64,000 nucleotides of DNA from JAHRVQ01 sp029941905 (GCA_029941905.1 JAPYTQ010000022.1:21727-85726), one strand, 5' to 3'. Numbered from the stretch's first letter, positions 25,927-35,499 are shown. Program-made: numbers and translations. The notes: generated by a model not told the origin, from the letters alone.

Positions 25927-27271
25927 GCTTCTGTTTCGCACCGACGTGTCCCTGGTCACTTGCTTTACGATACCAGCCGATTGCGGCAGTCTTGTCGCGC
26001 TTTAGACCCCGGCCTCTCTCATACATCTCCCCAAGTCTGTATTGACCGTCCGGGTAACCGGCTATGGCGGCACTGTTGAATAGTTCCAGGGCCCGGGCAT
26101 AATTTCTTGAGACACCAGTACCGCTGGAGTATCTGCTTCCCAGCGTAACCTGAGCGGGTGGATAATTTTTGTACGCGGCCTGCAGGTATCGATTCAGGGC
26201 AGCTGTGGTCGAACGCTTGTATCCTCCCTGTCCTTGCTCCAGGAATCGACCCAGGCTGAGGATCGCCTCAGGATATTCCTTTTCAGCTGCGACCTTGTAC
26301 CAACGCAGCGCCTCGAAATAATCGGGTTTACCGGCTTTCGAGAATCCGCCCATTTCGTGCATCTGGCCGATTAATGTGTCGGCTTCCGGATAACCCAGGT
26401 GTGATGCGGGTTTGGCTGCGCCTAGTGCATCGTCATACCGACCAGCAGCTAGCAGTGATCGCGCATACTGAACCTGAAATCGTATCACGTCCGGATAGCG
26501 TCGTAGTGCATCGTTGCAGGCAGGCACAGCGGCAACATGGGCAATTTGCTCCAGTGGAACTGCCCATTGCCCGGGAAGACGCGCATAGGCTGCCAGGGCA
26601 TCACAATTATCGGTGTCAGGTACTTCGGTCTTTAACAATTCCAGGGTTTCGTCGGTAACGTCACCGTTAACGGTTAAACTTCTTCGAACCTGGTAGACCG
26701 CTAATGCTTCCCGGGTCGGTTTATCGGATGGGCCATTGACGGTGGCAAGACGAAACCCAATCTGCTGCAGATAGTATTGCGCTTCCCTCAGCCTAAGGCC
26801 ACGGGCTTTTTGAGCCGACCGGGCAAGTTCTTCCGCTTTTATGCGGTCCTGCTCCCGTCGCCGGTCTTCCTGGATTTCTGCTTCTTTTCTTACTGACAAT
26901 AGCAATTCAGTCGCTTGATCATAGTATCGACCCTCTCTGCCGGTATTGGCCAGATATGCGAGCAGACGATCACGTGCAGCCAGTGCGCGACCCGTGCGGT
27001 AAAGTGCCCTTGCTTCCAGAAAGTAGAGTGAATTGGGTATTTCGATATCCAGGGCACGAATGCGGGGGACAAGATCCACGATACCCTGATTGTCATCGAC
27101 TTTGAGGTACTGAGCCAACTCGGTCATCAACAAATCGACCTGAACATCTAATGACAGGTTTTCAGAAATTGCCACAGATTCTGCGACGGCGAAGCCGGTA
27201 TTCAACGTTAACGTGAGAAAAATACTCGCTAAGACACTCTGCCTGCGCAATCTCGCTACTACTGTCCTCAA
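25904..27271 (-). CDS. secreted protein with peptidoglycan-binding-like domain and Sel1 repeats
   Basis: The product has 455 residues from TTG 27269-27271, chosen because an AAGAGGTGG ribosome site lies nine bases upstream and a signal peptide (SVLASIFLTLTLNTGFAVAES) then follows directly. The frame extends further upstream, with an ATG at 27349. The mature protein has a helical TPR-like part (about 40-130), a charged coiled-coil segment rich in RRREQDRIKAEE, and a peptidoglycan-binding-type domain near 160-215 (YYLQQIGFRLATVNG, VNGDVTDETLELL). At least three Sel1 repeats lie near 305-450 (ALRWYKVAAEKEYPEA, ALELFNSAAIAGYPDG, AIGWYRKASDQGHVGA). It is probably a periplasmic scaffold; no enzymatic motif is visible. 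Confidence 0.8.
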   Translation of the reverse strand: MRTVVARLRRQSVLASIFLTLTLNTGFAVAESVAISENLSLDVQVDLLMTELAQYLKVDDNQGIVDLVPRIRALDIEIPNSLYFLEARALYRTGRALAARDRLLAYLANTGREGRYYDQATELLLSVRKEAEIQEDRRREQDRIKAEELARSAQKARGLRLREAQYYLQQIGFRLATVNGPSDKPTREALAVYQVRRSLTVNGDVTDETLELLKTEVPDTDNCDALAAYARLPGQWAVPLEQIAHVAAVPACNDALRRYPDVIRFQVQYARSLLAAGRYDDALGAAKPASHLGYPEADTLIGQMHEMGGFSKAGKPDYFEALRWYKVAAEKEYPEAILSLGRFLEQGQGGYKRSTTAALNRYLQAAYKNYPPAQVTLGSRYSSGTGVSRNYARALELFNSAAIAGYPDGQYRLGEMYERGRGLKRDKTAAIGWYRKASDQGHVGAKQKLSRLGGR

Positions 27272-27381
27272 AAAACACCACCTCTTTATTGTTCTGGTTA
27301 TTGTGAAATTCCAGGTTAGTTGTTCGCCGATGTCGCAATTTCTTCCCATGGGGCGACAGCCGTGAAACATACACCTGACTG

Positions 27382-28536
27382 CTATGTAGGACTCGCCTCG
27401 CAAAACTCCTTCAGCGTTACAAGACTACTGGCAAATCGTTCCAGATCGTCCAGCTTTTGCTGGTCCGAAGAAAAGTCGACCACCAGTTGCCAGCGGTTTG
27501 TTTTGTAATTACCCTCTGATGTGGATTGCAGGTCACTGTTGAGTTCCAGAACCAGTGCAGCCCAGCCGTCCTCTGAAACACGAATATCAGAAATTTGAGA
27601 CAAGTCTGTTCGAAGGTTGATGCTGACGTTCTGGGTAGAACGAATCGCCTTTGGTGAACCGTTGTCAGTACAGAGGTACTGATGATCAGTTTCACTGCGA
27701 AATTTTACATTGCATGTACCCTGGGCCTGAACCCAGTTTCCGATGGTCCTGCCTGATTCGCAATCATGTGCGGGGGCCCGGTACTGTGCTAACGATGAGC
27801 TGATAAGAGATACCACATTGTCCATTGCAACAACGGCATGTTCCTCTTGCTGGGTGGCGAATCTGACCGCCTTTTCTTCATCGGTTTCAAGCGTCGCGGG
27901 CTCTTTGGCCCCGATTTGTTCATCGTTGGCGTCCGTCGTGGTCATAGCATTATCGATGACATCCGAGAGCCGTGAATCAAGTGAAAAACCTGCACTCTCT
28001 GCCTGACCCTTGGCCACTGGCTGATCCTGGGGTGCTGTTCTATTGGAGACAGCCTGTGCTTCGGTTACGACCTCGACACCCTCGAATCTGAGATGACTGG
28101 CATACAATCTTTCGGCATCGACTGCTGACTCACAAGCCGCAGAATCTGTTGGCTGATGGCAGAACAGCATACTCCAGCTCGGGGATTCGGTTGCCGTCCT
28201 GCCAAAAGCCTCGCCGGATTCGGTAATCTTCGGGCTGACTTTTATGTAGCGCAGCGAGCTTGATTCGGTTCGAACCTTCAGCCAGAGGTGAGTCAGGCTG
28301 GACAGGCAGTTGGCATTGGTATTCGGACCGGCCAGCCAGCGCATTTTCGAAGTGACCAGTGGTTCCCCGAACGCCTCATCAATTTGGAATTCAACCTTCA
28401 GATCGGCAATGTTGCAGACCGACGCACGAAAATTCTGCCGATCCAGCAATTGGCTTACTGCACTATTTGCCATGCTCGGCAGCATGCAACAAAAAAACAG
28501 GAGCATGTATCTCATGGGCGTACATTTAATAGCCAT
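27382..28536 (-). CDS. secreted protein of unknown function
   Basis: The product has 384 residues, starting at ATG 28534-28536. Residues 1-25 form a signal peptide (MLLFFCCMLPSMANS). Cysteines at about 41, 76, 126, 135, 264, 279 and 297 suggest disulfides in the periplasm. A polar, low-complexity middle (about 165-240, rich in Ala, Glu, Asp and Thr) separates two beta-rich parts. No family is recognised. It is encoded just upstream of the Sel1-repeat gene on the same strand, about 110 bases from that gene's TTG, so the two are probably co-transcribed and may function together in the envelope. Confidence 0.7.
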   Translation of the reverse strand: MAIKCTPMRYMLLFFCCMLPSMANSAVSQLLDRQNFRASVCNIADLKVEFQIDEAFGEPLVTSKMRWLAGPNTNANCLSSLTHLWLKVRTESSSLRYIKVSPKITESGEAFGRTATESPSWSMLFCHQPTDSAACESAVDAERLYASHLRFEGVEVVTEAQAVSNRTAPQDQPVAKGQAESAGFSLDSRLSDVIDNAMTTTDANDEQIGAKEPATLETDEEKAVRFATQQEEHAVVAMDNVVSLISSSLAQYRAPAHDCESGRTIGNWVQAQGTCNVKFRSETDHQYLCTDNGSPKAIRSTQNVSINLRTDLSQISDIRVSEDGWAALVLELNSDLQSTSEGNYKTNRWQLVVDFSSDQQKLDDLERFASSLVTLKEFCEASPT

Positions 28537-28634
28537 GTCAATCGGCCCGAAGGGGTATTTTCATTAGTGTACAGCTTGTCCATGTCAGGGTCTACGACTA
28601 GGACTGAGCATGTAGCCAGGGCTGGCCACGAGCG

Positions 28635-30506
28635 TTAGCGAGAACGATCCTGTATTATTCGGTAATCCTGCAAACGCCGGGTAAATCCGATGTGGTCCAG
28701 GTACTCCAGGATTTCAATCGCCAGGTTTCGGCCAATAGCCGCTTTGTCCCGGTATTCAATGACGGTGAATTTACCTTCGGCGCTGTTACCCGCGAGATCC
28801 AGCGCGAATTGCTTGAATGAATCGATAGCCTCGGGTAGAAAGAATCTGTTTTTAGTTGGTTTCATAATCAAGCCAAATTTTACACAGTTGTTCAGCAACT
28901 TATCGACAGCAGCTGGAGGCAGGTTGACTGCCTTGGCGAGTTCGTGAACTACCGGTGGTCGCATCGGGTCTTTTCTTAGTATGGGTTCAACCTTCTGCCA
29001 CAGTGATTTTTCCGGCCCGGCGATTTCCACTCGATGATCGGCTAACTTTATCTTGTTCCCGACCTGGAACAGTTTCCGGTCTTTGACTAATTGTTCTGTC
29101 GCAGATTTCAACAGCGTTCTGGGTAAATCTACCTGGCCAAGTAACTGAGGTTCCGTGATACCGTGATCCTCGGGATGCTGTTTGTGCCACTGCCCAATGA
29201 CGGTGAGTATCGTGTTTGTCATGTTATTCATCGCATCGGCACTGTGCAGCAGTCCGTTTGCGTCGATCGTCCCAAGTTCATCAGGAGAGAAGAGTGGTTG
29301 GTTGAAAGTTGCCTTTAGCTGTTCAACGTCGAGTCCCACCGGGCTGATTGCCAGCATTTCACGGATTCGATCCGTCAGTTTCGGGTTGCGCATGGTGTGA
29401 AGCAGGCGGATTCTGTTTGGTTTTGCCCGACCTCGATTCGGGGAAAACGGATCAATGACCGTGCCGCCACCTAGAGTCCGGGAAGCTGATTGATCTCTGA
29501 TAATCACTCTGTCGCCGAAACAGAGGTTGAGCCGTTCTGTGAGTACCACTTGCACCATTTGTTCTTCGCCCGGTTGCATGGCTCTGGATTCCAGAGTGGC
29601 AACCCGGCCTGTGGCATGACTGGCTGCACTATGAAAGTGGATCGGCGTCCAGTGTCGTAGTGGCCTGGACTCGCCCGGGAGCAACTTCAAATGGACATCT
29701 ATTCGACTCGACAGTGGACTGTCCGGTGTCCCTGACAGCCAGTTACCGCGACTAATCAGTTCCAGGTCTATATTGCCGGTAATATTAATCGCGCACCTGT
29801 CACCGCTGAGTCCTTTGGAGGAATTTTGGTTCTGCCGGTGGATAGCGCGAACACGAACACGGCGTTTATGCGGCAGCAACCAGAGTTCGTCCCCGACCGA
29901 TACCTCTCCTGAGAAGACTGAACCGGTAACCACATTTCCCGAACCCTTGACGGTAAAGCTTCGATCTATTGCCAGGCGGAAATTGCCTTCATTTGATCTG
30001 GATTGAATATCCTGGGAAGCAGACCACAGGGCATCTTTTAGCAATTTTATTCCAGCGCCGGATACACTGGAAACCGGGTAGACCTCTACGCCTTCAAATC
30101 CGGTGTGTTTTAAAAGATTCTGAATTTCGACCTTGGCCTCGGACAATCTTTGTCCGTCTACCCTGTCCACTTTGGTCAGTGCGATACACCCACGATCAAT
30201 CCCCAGCAAATCAAGTATGGCCAGGTGTTCAAGGGTTTGCGGCATCGGACCATCATCTGCCGCGATCACCAGCATGCCAAAATCAATGGCGGCAACACCC
30301 GCCAGCATATTGCTGATGAATTTGATATGTCCGGGGACGTCAATGAACCCAACGCTCTGTTCATCATCGTGCATATAGGCGAAACCGAGATCGATGGTGA
30401 GCCCGCGATTTTTTTCCTCTTCCAGTCGATCAGTTTCAACGCCGGTCAGGGCGTGTACAAGAAGCGTTTTGCCGTGATCGACATGGCCAGAGGTAGCGAC
30501 AATCAT
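28635..30506 (-). CDS. selB: selenocysteine-specific elongation factor
   Basis: The 623-residue GTPase brings selenocysteyl-tRNA to UGA codons marked by a SECIS hairpin. The G1 motif is GHVDHGKT at residues 7-14, G3 is DVPGH near 57 and G4 is TKVD near 109. EF-Tu-like beta barrels follow, then four winged-helix domains over the last ~270 residues (GLDVEQLKATFNQ, PPVVHELAKAVNLPPAAVDKLL) that bind the SECIS element. Its ATG overlaps the selA stop by four bases. Presence of selA and selB implies the genome decodes UGA as selenocysteine; neither selC, selD nor a selenoprotein was seen in the window. Confidence 0.96.
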   Translation of the reverse strand: MIVATSGHVDHGKTLLVHALTGVETDRLEEEKNRGLTIDLGFAYMHDDEQSVGFIDVPGHIKFISNMLAGVAAIDFGMLVIAADDGPMPQTLEHLAILDLLGIDRGCIALTKVDRVDGQRLSEAKVEIQNLLKHTGFEGVEVYPVSSVSGAGIKLLKDALWSASQDIQSRSNEGNFRLAIDRSFTVKGSGNVVTGSVFSGEVSVGDELWLLPHKRRVRVRAIHRQNQNSSKGLSGDRCAINITGNIDLELISRGNWLSGTPDSPLSSRIDVHLKLLPGESRPLRHWTPIHFHSAASHATGRVATLESRAMQPGEEQMVQVVLTERLNLCFGDRVIIRDQSASRTLGGGTVIDPFSPNRGRAKPNRIRLLHTMRNPKLTDRIREMLAISPVGLDVEQLKATFNQPLFSPDELGTIDANGLLHSADAMNNMTNTILTVIGQWHKQHPEDHGITEPQLLGQVDLPRTLLKSATEQLVKDRKLFQVGNKIKLADHRVEIAGPEKSLWQKVEPILRKDPMRPPVVHELAKAVNLPPAAVDKLLNNCVKFGLIMKPTKNRFFLPEAIDSFKQFALDLAGNSAEGKFTVIEYRDKAAIGRNLAIEILEYLDHIGFTRRLQDYRIIQDRSR

Positions 30507-31891
30507 TGGGTCTGGTTTAAGTCCTGTATCTGCATTAGGAACAGATCTGCGTTATCGAGTGTTCGTAGATCAAAATAGAGTGAACCATCTCTGATTCTGC
30601 CGATAATGGGAGTTTGCAGGGATCGAAAGCTGCTCGCCAGATCTGTCAGCCCTCGATCGGAAGCGTAAGGAGTGATTTTTAAAGCGTAACTTGGCAGCAG
30701 GCTGATCGGCAGCGAACCACTGCCAATCTGGCTTTCGCAAGCCTCACCGGATACATCCGCGAAACCGCCCAGTGCCTCGTTGAGTCGAGGCACAATGATA
30801 TCAACCATCTGCTTTATCTTGTCAACTGATTTGGAAAGATAGTGAAGTGTCGGTAACTGTTCAGCAAGTGAGTCCGGATCAAGATAAAGTCTGAGGACCT
30901 CGAACAATGCCGCTACGGTCATTTTGTCGACCCGAAGTGCCCTTTTCATTGGGTTGCTTTTGATTTGGGAAATGAACTTTTCCTTACCCACGATGATGCC
31001 GCATTGCGGGCCCCCCAACAGTTTGTCACCGGAGAACGTAATAACGTCTGCGCCTGTGTCCAGGGTGGCCTGAACCGTGGGTTCATAGGGCAATCCCCAG
31101 TGCCTCAAATCAATCAGGGTGCCGCTGCCCAGGTCAGTGACGAAGGGCAGATTATGCTTAGCAGCAATCCTGGCAACCTGTTCATCACTGACATCCTGGG
31201 TAAATCCCATGATTTCGTAGTTGCTGGTGTGCACTTTCATCAGCAACGCGGTGTTGGCAGTAATGGCGTTTTCGTAGTCGGATTCGTGGGTGCGGTTGGT
31301 CGAACCTACTTCAACAAGGTGGCAGCCCGCTCGCTGCATTACTTCCGGAATCCGAAATGAGCCGCCAATTTCGACGAGCTCACCACGGGAGACGGGTACT
31401 TCTTTTTGAAGTGCCAGGGTATTGAGCGTCAGCAAAACCGCCGCCGCATTGTTGTTAACAACGGTGGCAGCTTCGGCACCTGTGATGTCTTTTATCAGCG
31501 ATTCAATATGGGTATCCCGGTCGCCCCTTTGACCTTGCTGCAGGTCGTATTCCAGGTTGCTGTATCCCGCGGCGACCTGGACTATTGATTCGATGGCCGC
31601 TGTGGGTAGGGGTGCCCTGCCGAGATTGGTGTGCAGAACCGTTCCCGTCAGGTTGATGACTCGTTTCAGGCTGGGCGCGTGGGTATTTTTCAAGCGGACT
31701 GTGGCCATTTCAATGATAACGGATAAATTCGGGATAGCCATCTTTCCGGCCTGTACACCAGACCTGATTTCGTTTAAAACCTCACGCAGACAGGAAGTCA
31801 CCAGCGGTCGACCATATTGATCGACCAGCACTGTTGCCTGATCCAGTAACTTGTCAACGGCCGGTAACTTCGACAGCGTCGAATTGGACAT
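30503..31891 (-). CDS. selA: L-seryl-tRNA(Sec) selenium transferase
   Basis: The 462-residue PLP enzyme converts seryl-tRNA(Sec) to selenocysteyl-tRNA using selenophosphate. ATG 31889-31891 is chosen because the protein then begins MSNSTLSKLPAVDKLLD, as in the family; the frame runs much further upstream but overlaps the SPOR gene. The substrate/PLP region includes RVINLTGTVLHTNLGRAPLP and the PLP lysine in TFSGDKLLGGPQCG near residue 294. Length is standard. It starts four bases after the SPOR gene stop and overlaps selB by four bases, so the three genes look like one translational unit. Confidence 0.96.
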   Translation of the reverse strand: MSNSTLSKLPAVDKLLDQATVLVDQYGRPLVTSCLREVLNEIRSGVQAGKMAIPNLSVIIEMATVRLKNTHAPSLKRVINLTGTVLHTNLGRAPLPTAAIESIVQVAAGYSNLEYDLQQGQRGDRDTHIESLIKDITGAEAATVVNNNAAAVLLTLNTLALQKEVPVSRGELVEIGGSFRIPEVMQRAGCHLVEVGSTNRTHESDYENAITANTALLMKVHTSNYEIMGFTQDVSDEQVARIAAKHNLPFVTDLGSGTLIDLRHWGLPYEPTVQATLDTGADVITFSGDKLLGGPQCGIIVGKEKFISQIKSNPMKRALRVDKMTVAALFEVLRLYLDPDSLAEQLPTLHYLSKSVDKIKQMVDIIVPRLNEALGGFADVSGEACESQIGSGSLPISLLPSYALKITPYASDRGLTDLASSFRSLQTPIIGRIRDGSLYFDLRTLDNADLFLMQIQDLNQTQ

Positions 31892-31895
31892 GGTG

Positions 31896-32582
31896 TTAAC
31901 CGTCTCTCGCCGATTGTGCCGCATCCTGAAGTGGGCCGAGCAGCCTGATCCACGGTTCCGTCTCCAGGCTCCTGGTTCGTACCCAAGTTTCTTTTGCTTC
32001 GATGGCTGCATGGCGATCGGGGTAAATACCGAGAAGTAAAACAAACCACTCGCGACCCTGATTGCTAATGCGGGTGTAAAGAGGCTTTGTGATGCCATTG
32101 GTTTCAGCAAAGTTGAGGATTTTTTCTTCGTCTTGCATAGCGAGCAATTGGACTGCGTAGGCTTCTCTTGGATGATCCTGCAATGAATTCGGGGCTATTA
32201 TGCTTTCAGCTGTGAGCTCAGTCGGTATCTGTCCCGGTTCCTGTTCTGATTCGGCTACTGATTGCTGTACAACTGGTTCCGATGGTGCTTCCGGTACAGT
32301 TTCCAGCGTGCGATTTGTCCGATATCCGGAATCCGGCGTCGTTGCCTCAGGCACTATAGCAGCGATTTTGCCAGCATCTCGAGTGTTCTCACATTGCCAC
32401 TCACTCGAACCCTGTTTGCCATAGCAATACCATTTTTGGTTTGCGGTCGAGTCTTTCAGCAAGCTCTCGCTTTCACAGTCGCCACCCTTACATTTATTAC
32501 GGTCAAACACACCCCCCAGGTATGAACACCCGGTCATTGAGATAATACACATCAACAGAAGACTCTGTTTGAGCTTTTTCAT
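31896..32582 (-). CDS. SPOR-domain lipoprotein
   Basis: The product has 228 residues from ATG 32580-32582 (MKKLKQSLLLMCIISMTGCS). The lipobox MTGC gives a lipidated Cys near residue 19. A cysteine-containing stretch (NKCKGGDCESE, WYCYGKQG, WQCENT) lies at 28-65, then a Pro/Glu-rich linker. A C-terminal SPOR domain near 138-215 (AYAVQLLAMQDEEKILNFAE, EWFVLLLGIYPDRHAAIEA) normally binds denuded glycan strands at division sites. It is encoded immediately upstream of selA with a four-base gap; a link to selenium metabolism is not obvious, and co-transcription may be incidental. Confidence 0.82.
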   Translation of the reverse strand: MKKLKQSLLLMCIISMTGCSYLGGVFDRNKCKGGDCESESLLKDSTANQKWYCYGKQGSSEWQCENTRDAGKIAAIVPEATTPDSGYRTNRTLETVPEAPSEPVVQQSVAESEQEPGQIPTELTAESIIAPNSLQDHPREAYAVQLLAMQDEEKILNFAETNGITKPLYTRISNQGREWFVLLLGIYPDRHAAIEAKETWVRTRSLETEPWIRLLGPLQDAAQSARDG

Positions 32583-32800
32583 AAAAATCCTGCCGCTACT
32601 GCCTTTTTTTCGCTCTACTGCCAGTTGCACTCGCAATTTGCTGCCAACTTTGTGGAGGGTGGATTCAATCATAGATTTAATTTAGACAACAGGGTAATTG
32701 TGGGTCTAGTGCGGTGTGCTGGCCATTTAGTGACTTGTTTAATGTGCGTTTTGCATAGGATATTACACCAGGGAAATCGAAATTCTTCGTCCGGGCAGGC

Positions 32801-33802
32801 TTAACTCACAAATGTGTCTTTTTGAGGGAAAAGCCCAAATATCCCACCCGTATGTATAAACACAATGTCGTTCGAGGTTGAGAAGCTGCCGCTGCCGAGC
32901 TCAGTCATCAAGCCCTGGAATGCTTTGCCGGTGTATACCGGGTCCAGAATCACACCTTCGGTTCTCGCCAGGTCCTTTATGCATTCAATAACCGGAGGCT
33001 CGGCTTTACCGTACCCCGGACCGACATATCGGTCGACAATATTTATCTTTAAATTATTGATATTAATGGGTATTTCATATCTTTTACGCCAGGACTGGAA
33101 ATCAGCGCCAATTTTCCGGATAAAATAAGCCTCATCGTCACAAACATTGAAGGAATAAACCTCATTGTTCAGCGCATAGAGCTGGTGACCTAAAATCAAG
33201 CCTCCTGCCGTACCCCCCGAACCAGCGGCTGAGACCACGTAGCCGGGTTCAATATTGGCATTTTCAAAATCCAGTTGAAGTTCACGGCTCGCTTCAATGT
33301 AACCCCATAAACCAATCTCATCGCTCGCGCCTATTGGAATCGCGTAAGGCACTTCGCCCTGTTCACGATATGCCCTCATCAGCTCGGAAATGATCTGGTC
33401 GATATCGGCGTACTCGGCTGTTGAAACATAAGTAATTCTGGCACCCACCAGTTCATCCAGCAGCAGATTGCCGTCAGCGGGTGAAGTCTTCCTGCCCCGT
33501 AAAACCAGGTGGGATTTCAAACCTAATTGGCTGGCGATGATCGCCGTAGCCCTGCAATGATTGGATTGAACCCCGCCAATCGTGATCAGCGTGGATGCCC
33601 CTTGCTGCAGTGCCTGGGCGATGGTAAATTCAAGTTTGCGCAGTTTATTGCCACTGGCAGCTGTGTCCGTGAGGTCATCACGTTTGAGCCAGATAGTGGG
33701 GATGTTGTGCTTCTGGCTAAATCTTCGAAGGGGAACAAGGGGGGTAGGTAGCCTGGCCAGCTGTATTCTCGGAACGTTGGCGGCCTCAATCAGTGCATTC
33801 AT
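32801..33802 (-). CDS. D-cysteine desulfhydrase / ACC deaminase-family PLP enzyme
   Basis: The product has 333 residues from ATG 33800-33802 (MNALIEAANVPRIQLARLPTP); earlier in-frame starts would overlap the next gene. The PLP lysine is in SGNKLRKLEF near residue 51, the active-site loop is GGVQSNHCRATA near 75, and the phosphate-binding loop is SGGTAGGL near 195. This fold-type II family includes D-cysteine desulfhydrase (DcyD), which makes pyruvate, sulfide and ammonia, and ACC deaminase. The overall pattern favours DcyD-like, but the two cannot be separated with certainty by reading. It lies close behind the thioesterase gene on the same strand. Confidence 0.85.
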   Translation of the reverse strand: MNALIEAANVPRIQLARLPTPLVPLRRFSQKHNIPTIWLKRDDLTDTAASGNKLRKLEFTIAQALQQGASTLITIGGVQSNHCRATAIIASQLGLKSHLVLRGRKTSPADGNLLLDELVGARITYVSTAEYADIDQIISELMRAYREQGEVPYAIPIGASDEIGLWGYIEASRELQLDFENANIEPGYVVSAAGSGGTAGGLILGHQLYALNNEVYSFNVCDDEAYFIRKIGADFQSWRKRYEIPININNLKINIVDRYVGPGYGKAEPPVIECIKDLARTEGVILDPVYTGKAFQGLMTELGSGSFSTSNDIVFIHTGGIFGLFPQKDTFVS

Positions 33803-33806
33803 TGGA

Positions 33807-34271
33807 CTATTGACCTTCTGGCAACACGACATACCTACCTGAGAAAGCCATGGCGATACTGGCATCGACCATAAAATTCGATTGCAATGTGATGGATGCT
33901 CTGCCTTTGCTTTTTAAACGGTCGACGAATGTATCGTATTCATCTGGTAACCTGCACTGACAAACCAGTTCCTCGAATACCGGTGCAGAATAGCTCACGT
34001 CACCACCAGCGATGACGGTGTTGGCAGATAGATTCAGCTCGGAGAGCTTTAACTGGATAATCCCCCATCCCGCCAGGGCAGCGAGGGAAAAAAGGCTGCC
34101 CCCAAAGGCAGAATTTTGGTGATTGATGTTGTTCTCGAGTGGTGCCTTGATAGTCAGGCTATTGCCATCATAAGCATCCACGGTGATACCCATATGCTGA
34201 CTAATGGGGATCAGTGTGTGGTACGCCTCAACTAACAATTCTATTGAGGATATGGGAGTGTCACTATTCAA
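33807..34271 (-). CDS. YiiD-C-type hotdog thioesterase
   Basis: This 154-residue single hotdog-fold protein starts at TTG 34269-34271 with AAGG about seven bases upstream. The core NINHQNSAFGGSLFSLAALAGWG near residues 48-70 is the signature of the thioesterase domain found at the C-terminus of E. coli YiiD, a GNAT-thioesterase fusion; here it is free-standing. It probably acts on an acyl-thioester, substrate unknown. It ends five bases before the start chosen for the PLP-enzyme gene, suggesting an operon. Confidence 0.8.
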   Translation of the reverse strand: MNSDTPISSIELLVEAYHTLIPISQHMGITVDAYDGNSLTIKAPLENNINHQNSAFGGSLFSLAALAGWGIIQLKLSELNLSANTVIAGGDVSYSAPVFEELVCQCRLPDEYDTFVDRLKSKGRASITLQSNFMVDASIAMAFSGRYVVLPEGQ

Positions 34272-34359
34272 GCTGTTACCTTCAGAAGTTCCCTAGTTAA
34301 ACACGATTAACAATGCTGATTCCAGAATTAGACGTTATCATTGTGGGGAATAGTCTGGA

Positions 34360-35355
34360 GTGTTCGGCTTGAAGGTTCTTGTGCTGGTTTTCATCTGCTG
34401 TCTCGTCGGATGTTCTCGGGATGAGCCCCTTGTCATCAGGGGTAACACGATGGGGACAACCTACAGTGTAAAAACTGCGGCTGGTGCCGAGGAAGGTGCT
34501 TTGGAAGCAGAGATTAAAACCAGGTTGCAGAAAATCAACAACCTGATGTCTACCTACCTGCCTGATTCGGAACTCTCCCGGTTCAATCAGTCTCCCGTTG
34601 GAGAGCCTTTCGAATTATCTGCTGAAACTCGCCGGGTACTGGAAATGGCTATCCAGGTAAACCAGATGAGCAACGGAAAGTTCGATGTGACCGTGGGTCC
34701 ACTCGTCAATTTGTGGGGCTTTGGACCCGAGTCAGGTGATCAGACTGTGCCAACTGAAGAAGAGATTGAGACGGCCCTGACCAGGGTGGGCATGGATAAA
34801 CTTCACCTGAAAGGCAATTACATCACCAAATCGATCAACACTTATGTCGATCTGTCGGCAATTGCCAAAGGTTTCGGTGTGGATGAGATTGCAGCCATAC
34901 TGGACGCCAGGGGTATTGAGGACTACCTGGTTGAAATAGGCGGAGAATTGCGTGCCCATGGACTTAATGATCGCGGTCAGCCCTGGAGAATAGCTGTTGA
35001 AAAGCCGGATGTATTTCAACGCGCACCATTCAAGGCGATCGATGTTCGGAATCAGGCCATGGCGACCAGCGGGGATTATCGAAATTTCTTTGAAGTAAAG
35101 GAGCGAAGGTACTCACATACCCTGGACCCGACGACCGGGTACCCGGTTGATCACAATGTTGCCTCGGTCACGGTACTGACTACAGAAACCGCCATGGCAG
35201 ACGGTTTGGCGACAGCTATCAACGTCATGGGGGTCGAGGCTGGGCTCACAATGGCAGAGCAGCATAATCTGGCGGTATTGGTTATAATCAATACGGAAGA
35301 TGGGTTCGCGGAACGGCATAGTTCAGCCTTTGCCACCTATCTGCGGCGTGAATAA
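34360..35355 (+). CDS. apbE: FAD:protein FMN transferase
   Basis: The 331-residue lipoprotein attaches FMN through a phosphodiester bond to Thr/Ser of NqrB, NqrC and related subunits. GTG 34360 opens the frame; a TTG at 34369 with GGAG eight bases upstream is a good alternative. The lipobox is LVGC near residue 18-20. Family motifs are MGTTYSVK near 31, the DVTVGPLVNLWGFG stretch near 110, DLSAIAKGFGVDEIA near 165, and HTLDPTTGYPV near 250 with its metal-site context. It sits 190 bases upstream of nqrM, the other Na+-NQR maturation gene; the nqrA-F genes are not in this window. Confidence 0.95.
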   Translation: MFGLKVLVLVFICCLVGCSRDEPLVIRGNTMGTTYSVKTAAGAEEGALEAEIKTRLQKINNLMSTYLPDSELSRFNQSPVGEPFELSAETRRVLEMAIQVNQMSNGKFDVTVGPLVNLWGFGPESGDQTVPTEEEIETALTRVGMDKLHLKGNYITKSINTYVDLSAIAKGFGVDEIAAILDARGIEDYLVEIGGELRAHGLNDRGQPWRIAVEKPDVFQRAPFKAIDVRNQAMATSGDYRNFFEVKERRYSHTLDPTTGYPVDHNVASVTVLTTETAMADGLATAINVMGVEAGLTMAEQHNLAVLVIINTEDGFAERHSSAFATYLRRE

Positions 35356-35368
35356 AAGCACCTCATCG

Positions 35369-35396
35369 CATGACTTATCCAGAAAACATGACTTTA
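35369..35396 (+). repeat. direct repeat, copy 1, downstream of apbE
   Basis: CATGACTTATCC starting at 35369 and continuing AGAAAACATGACTT is repeated at 35500 with two or three changes. Each copy itself contains the element CATGAYTTWT twice, 18 bases apart. It lies 13 bases after the apbE stop. Confidence 0.55.
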
Positions 35397-35499
35397 TCGA
35401 CAGGGAACAGCGCGTTGTTCCTGGCTGGAAATAGAACGGTGAGTGCTATTTCCTCGGTTAGGTGGGATTGATTCGTAAACTAACTATATTAATTAGGCA

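Noticed and set aside
31892..32110. N-terminal extension of selA
   Set aside because: The extra residues come from antisense-like reading across the SPOR gene in another frame; SelA homology begins at ATG 31891.
32673..32800. tRNA-Sec (selC) next to the selA operon
   Set aside because: No cloverleaf, long variable arm or UCA anticodon loop could be drawn in this interval or in 28537-28634.
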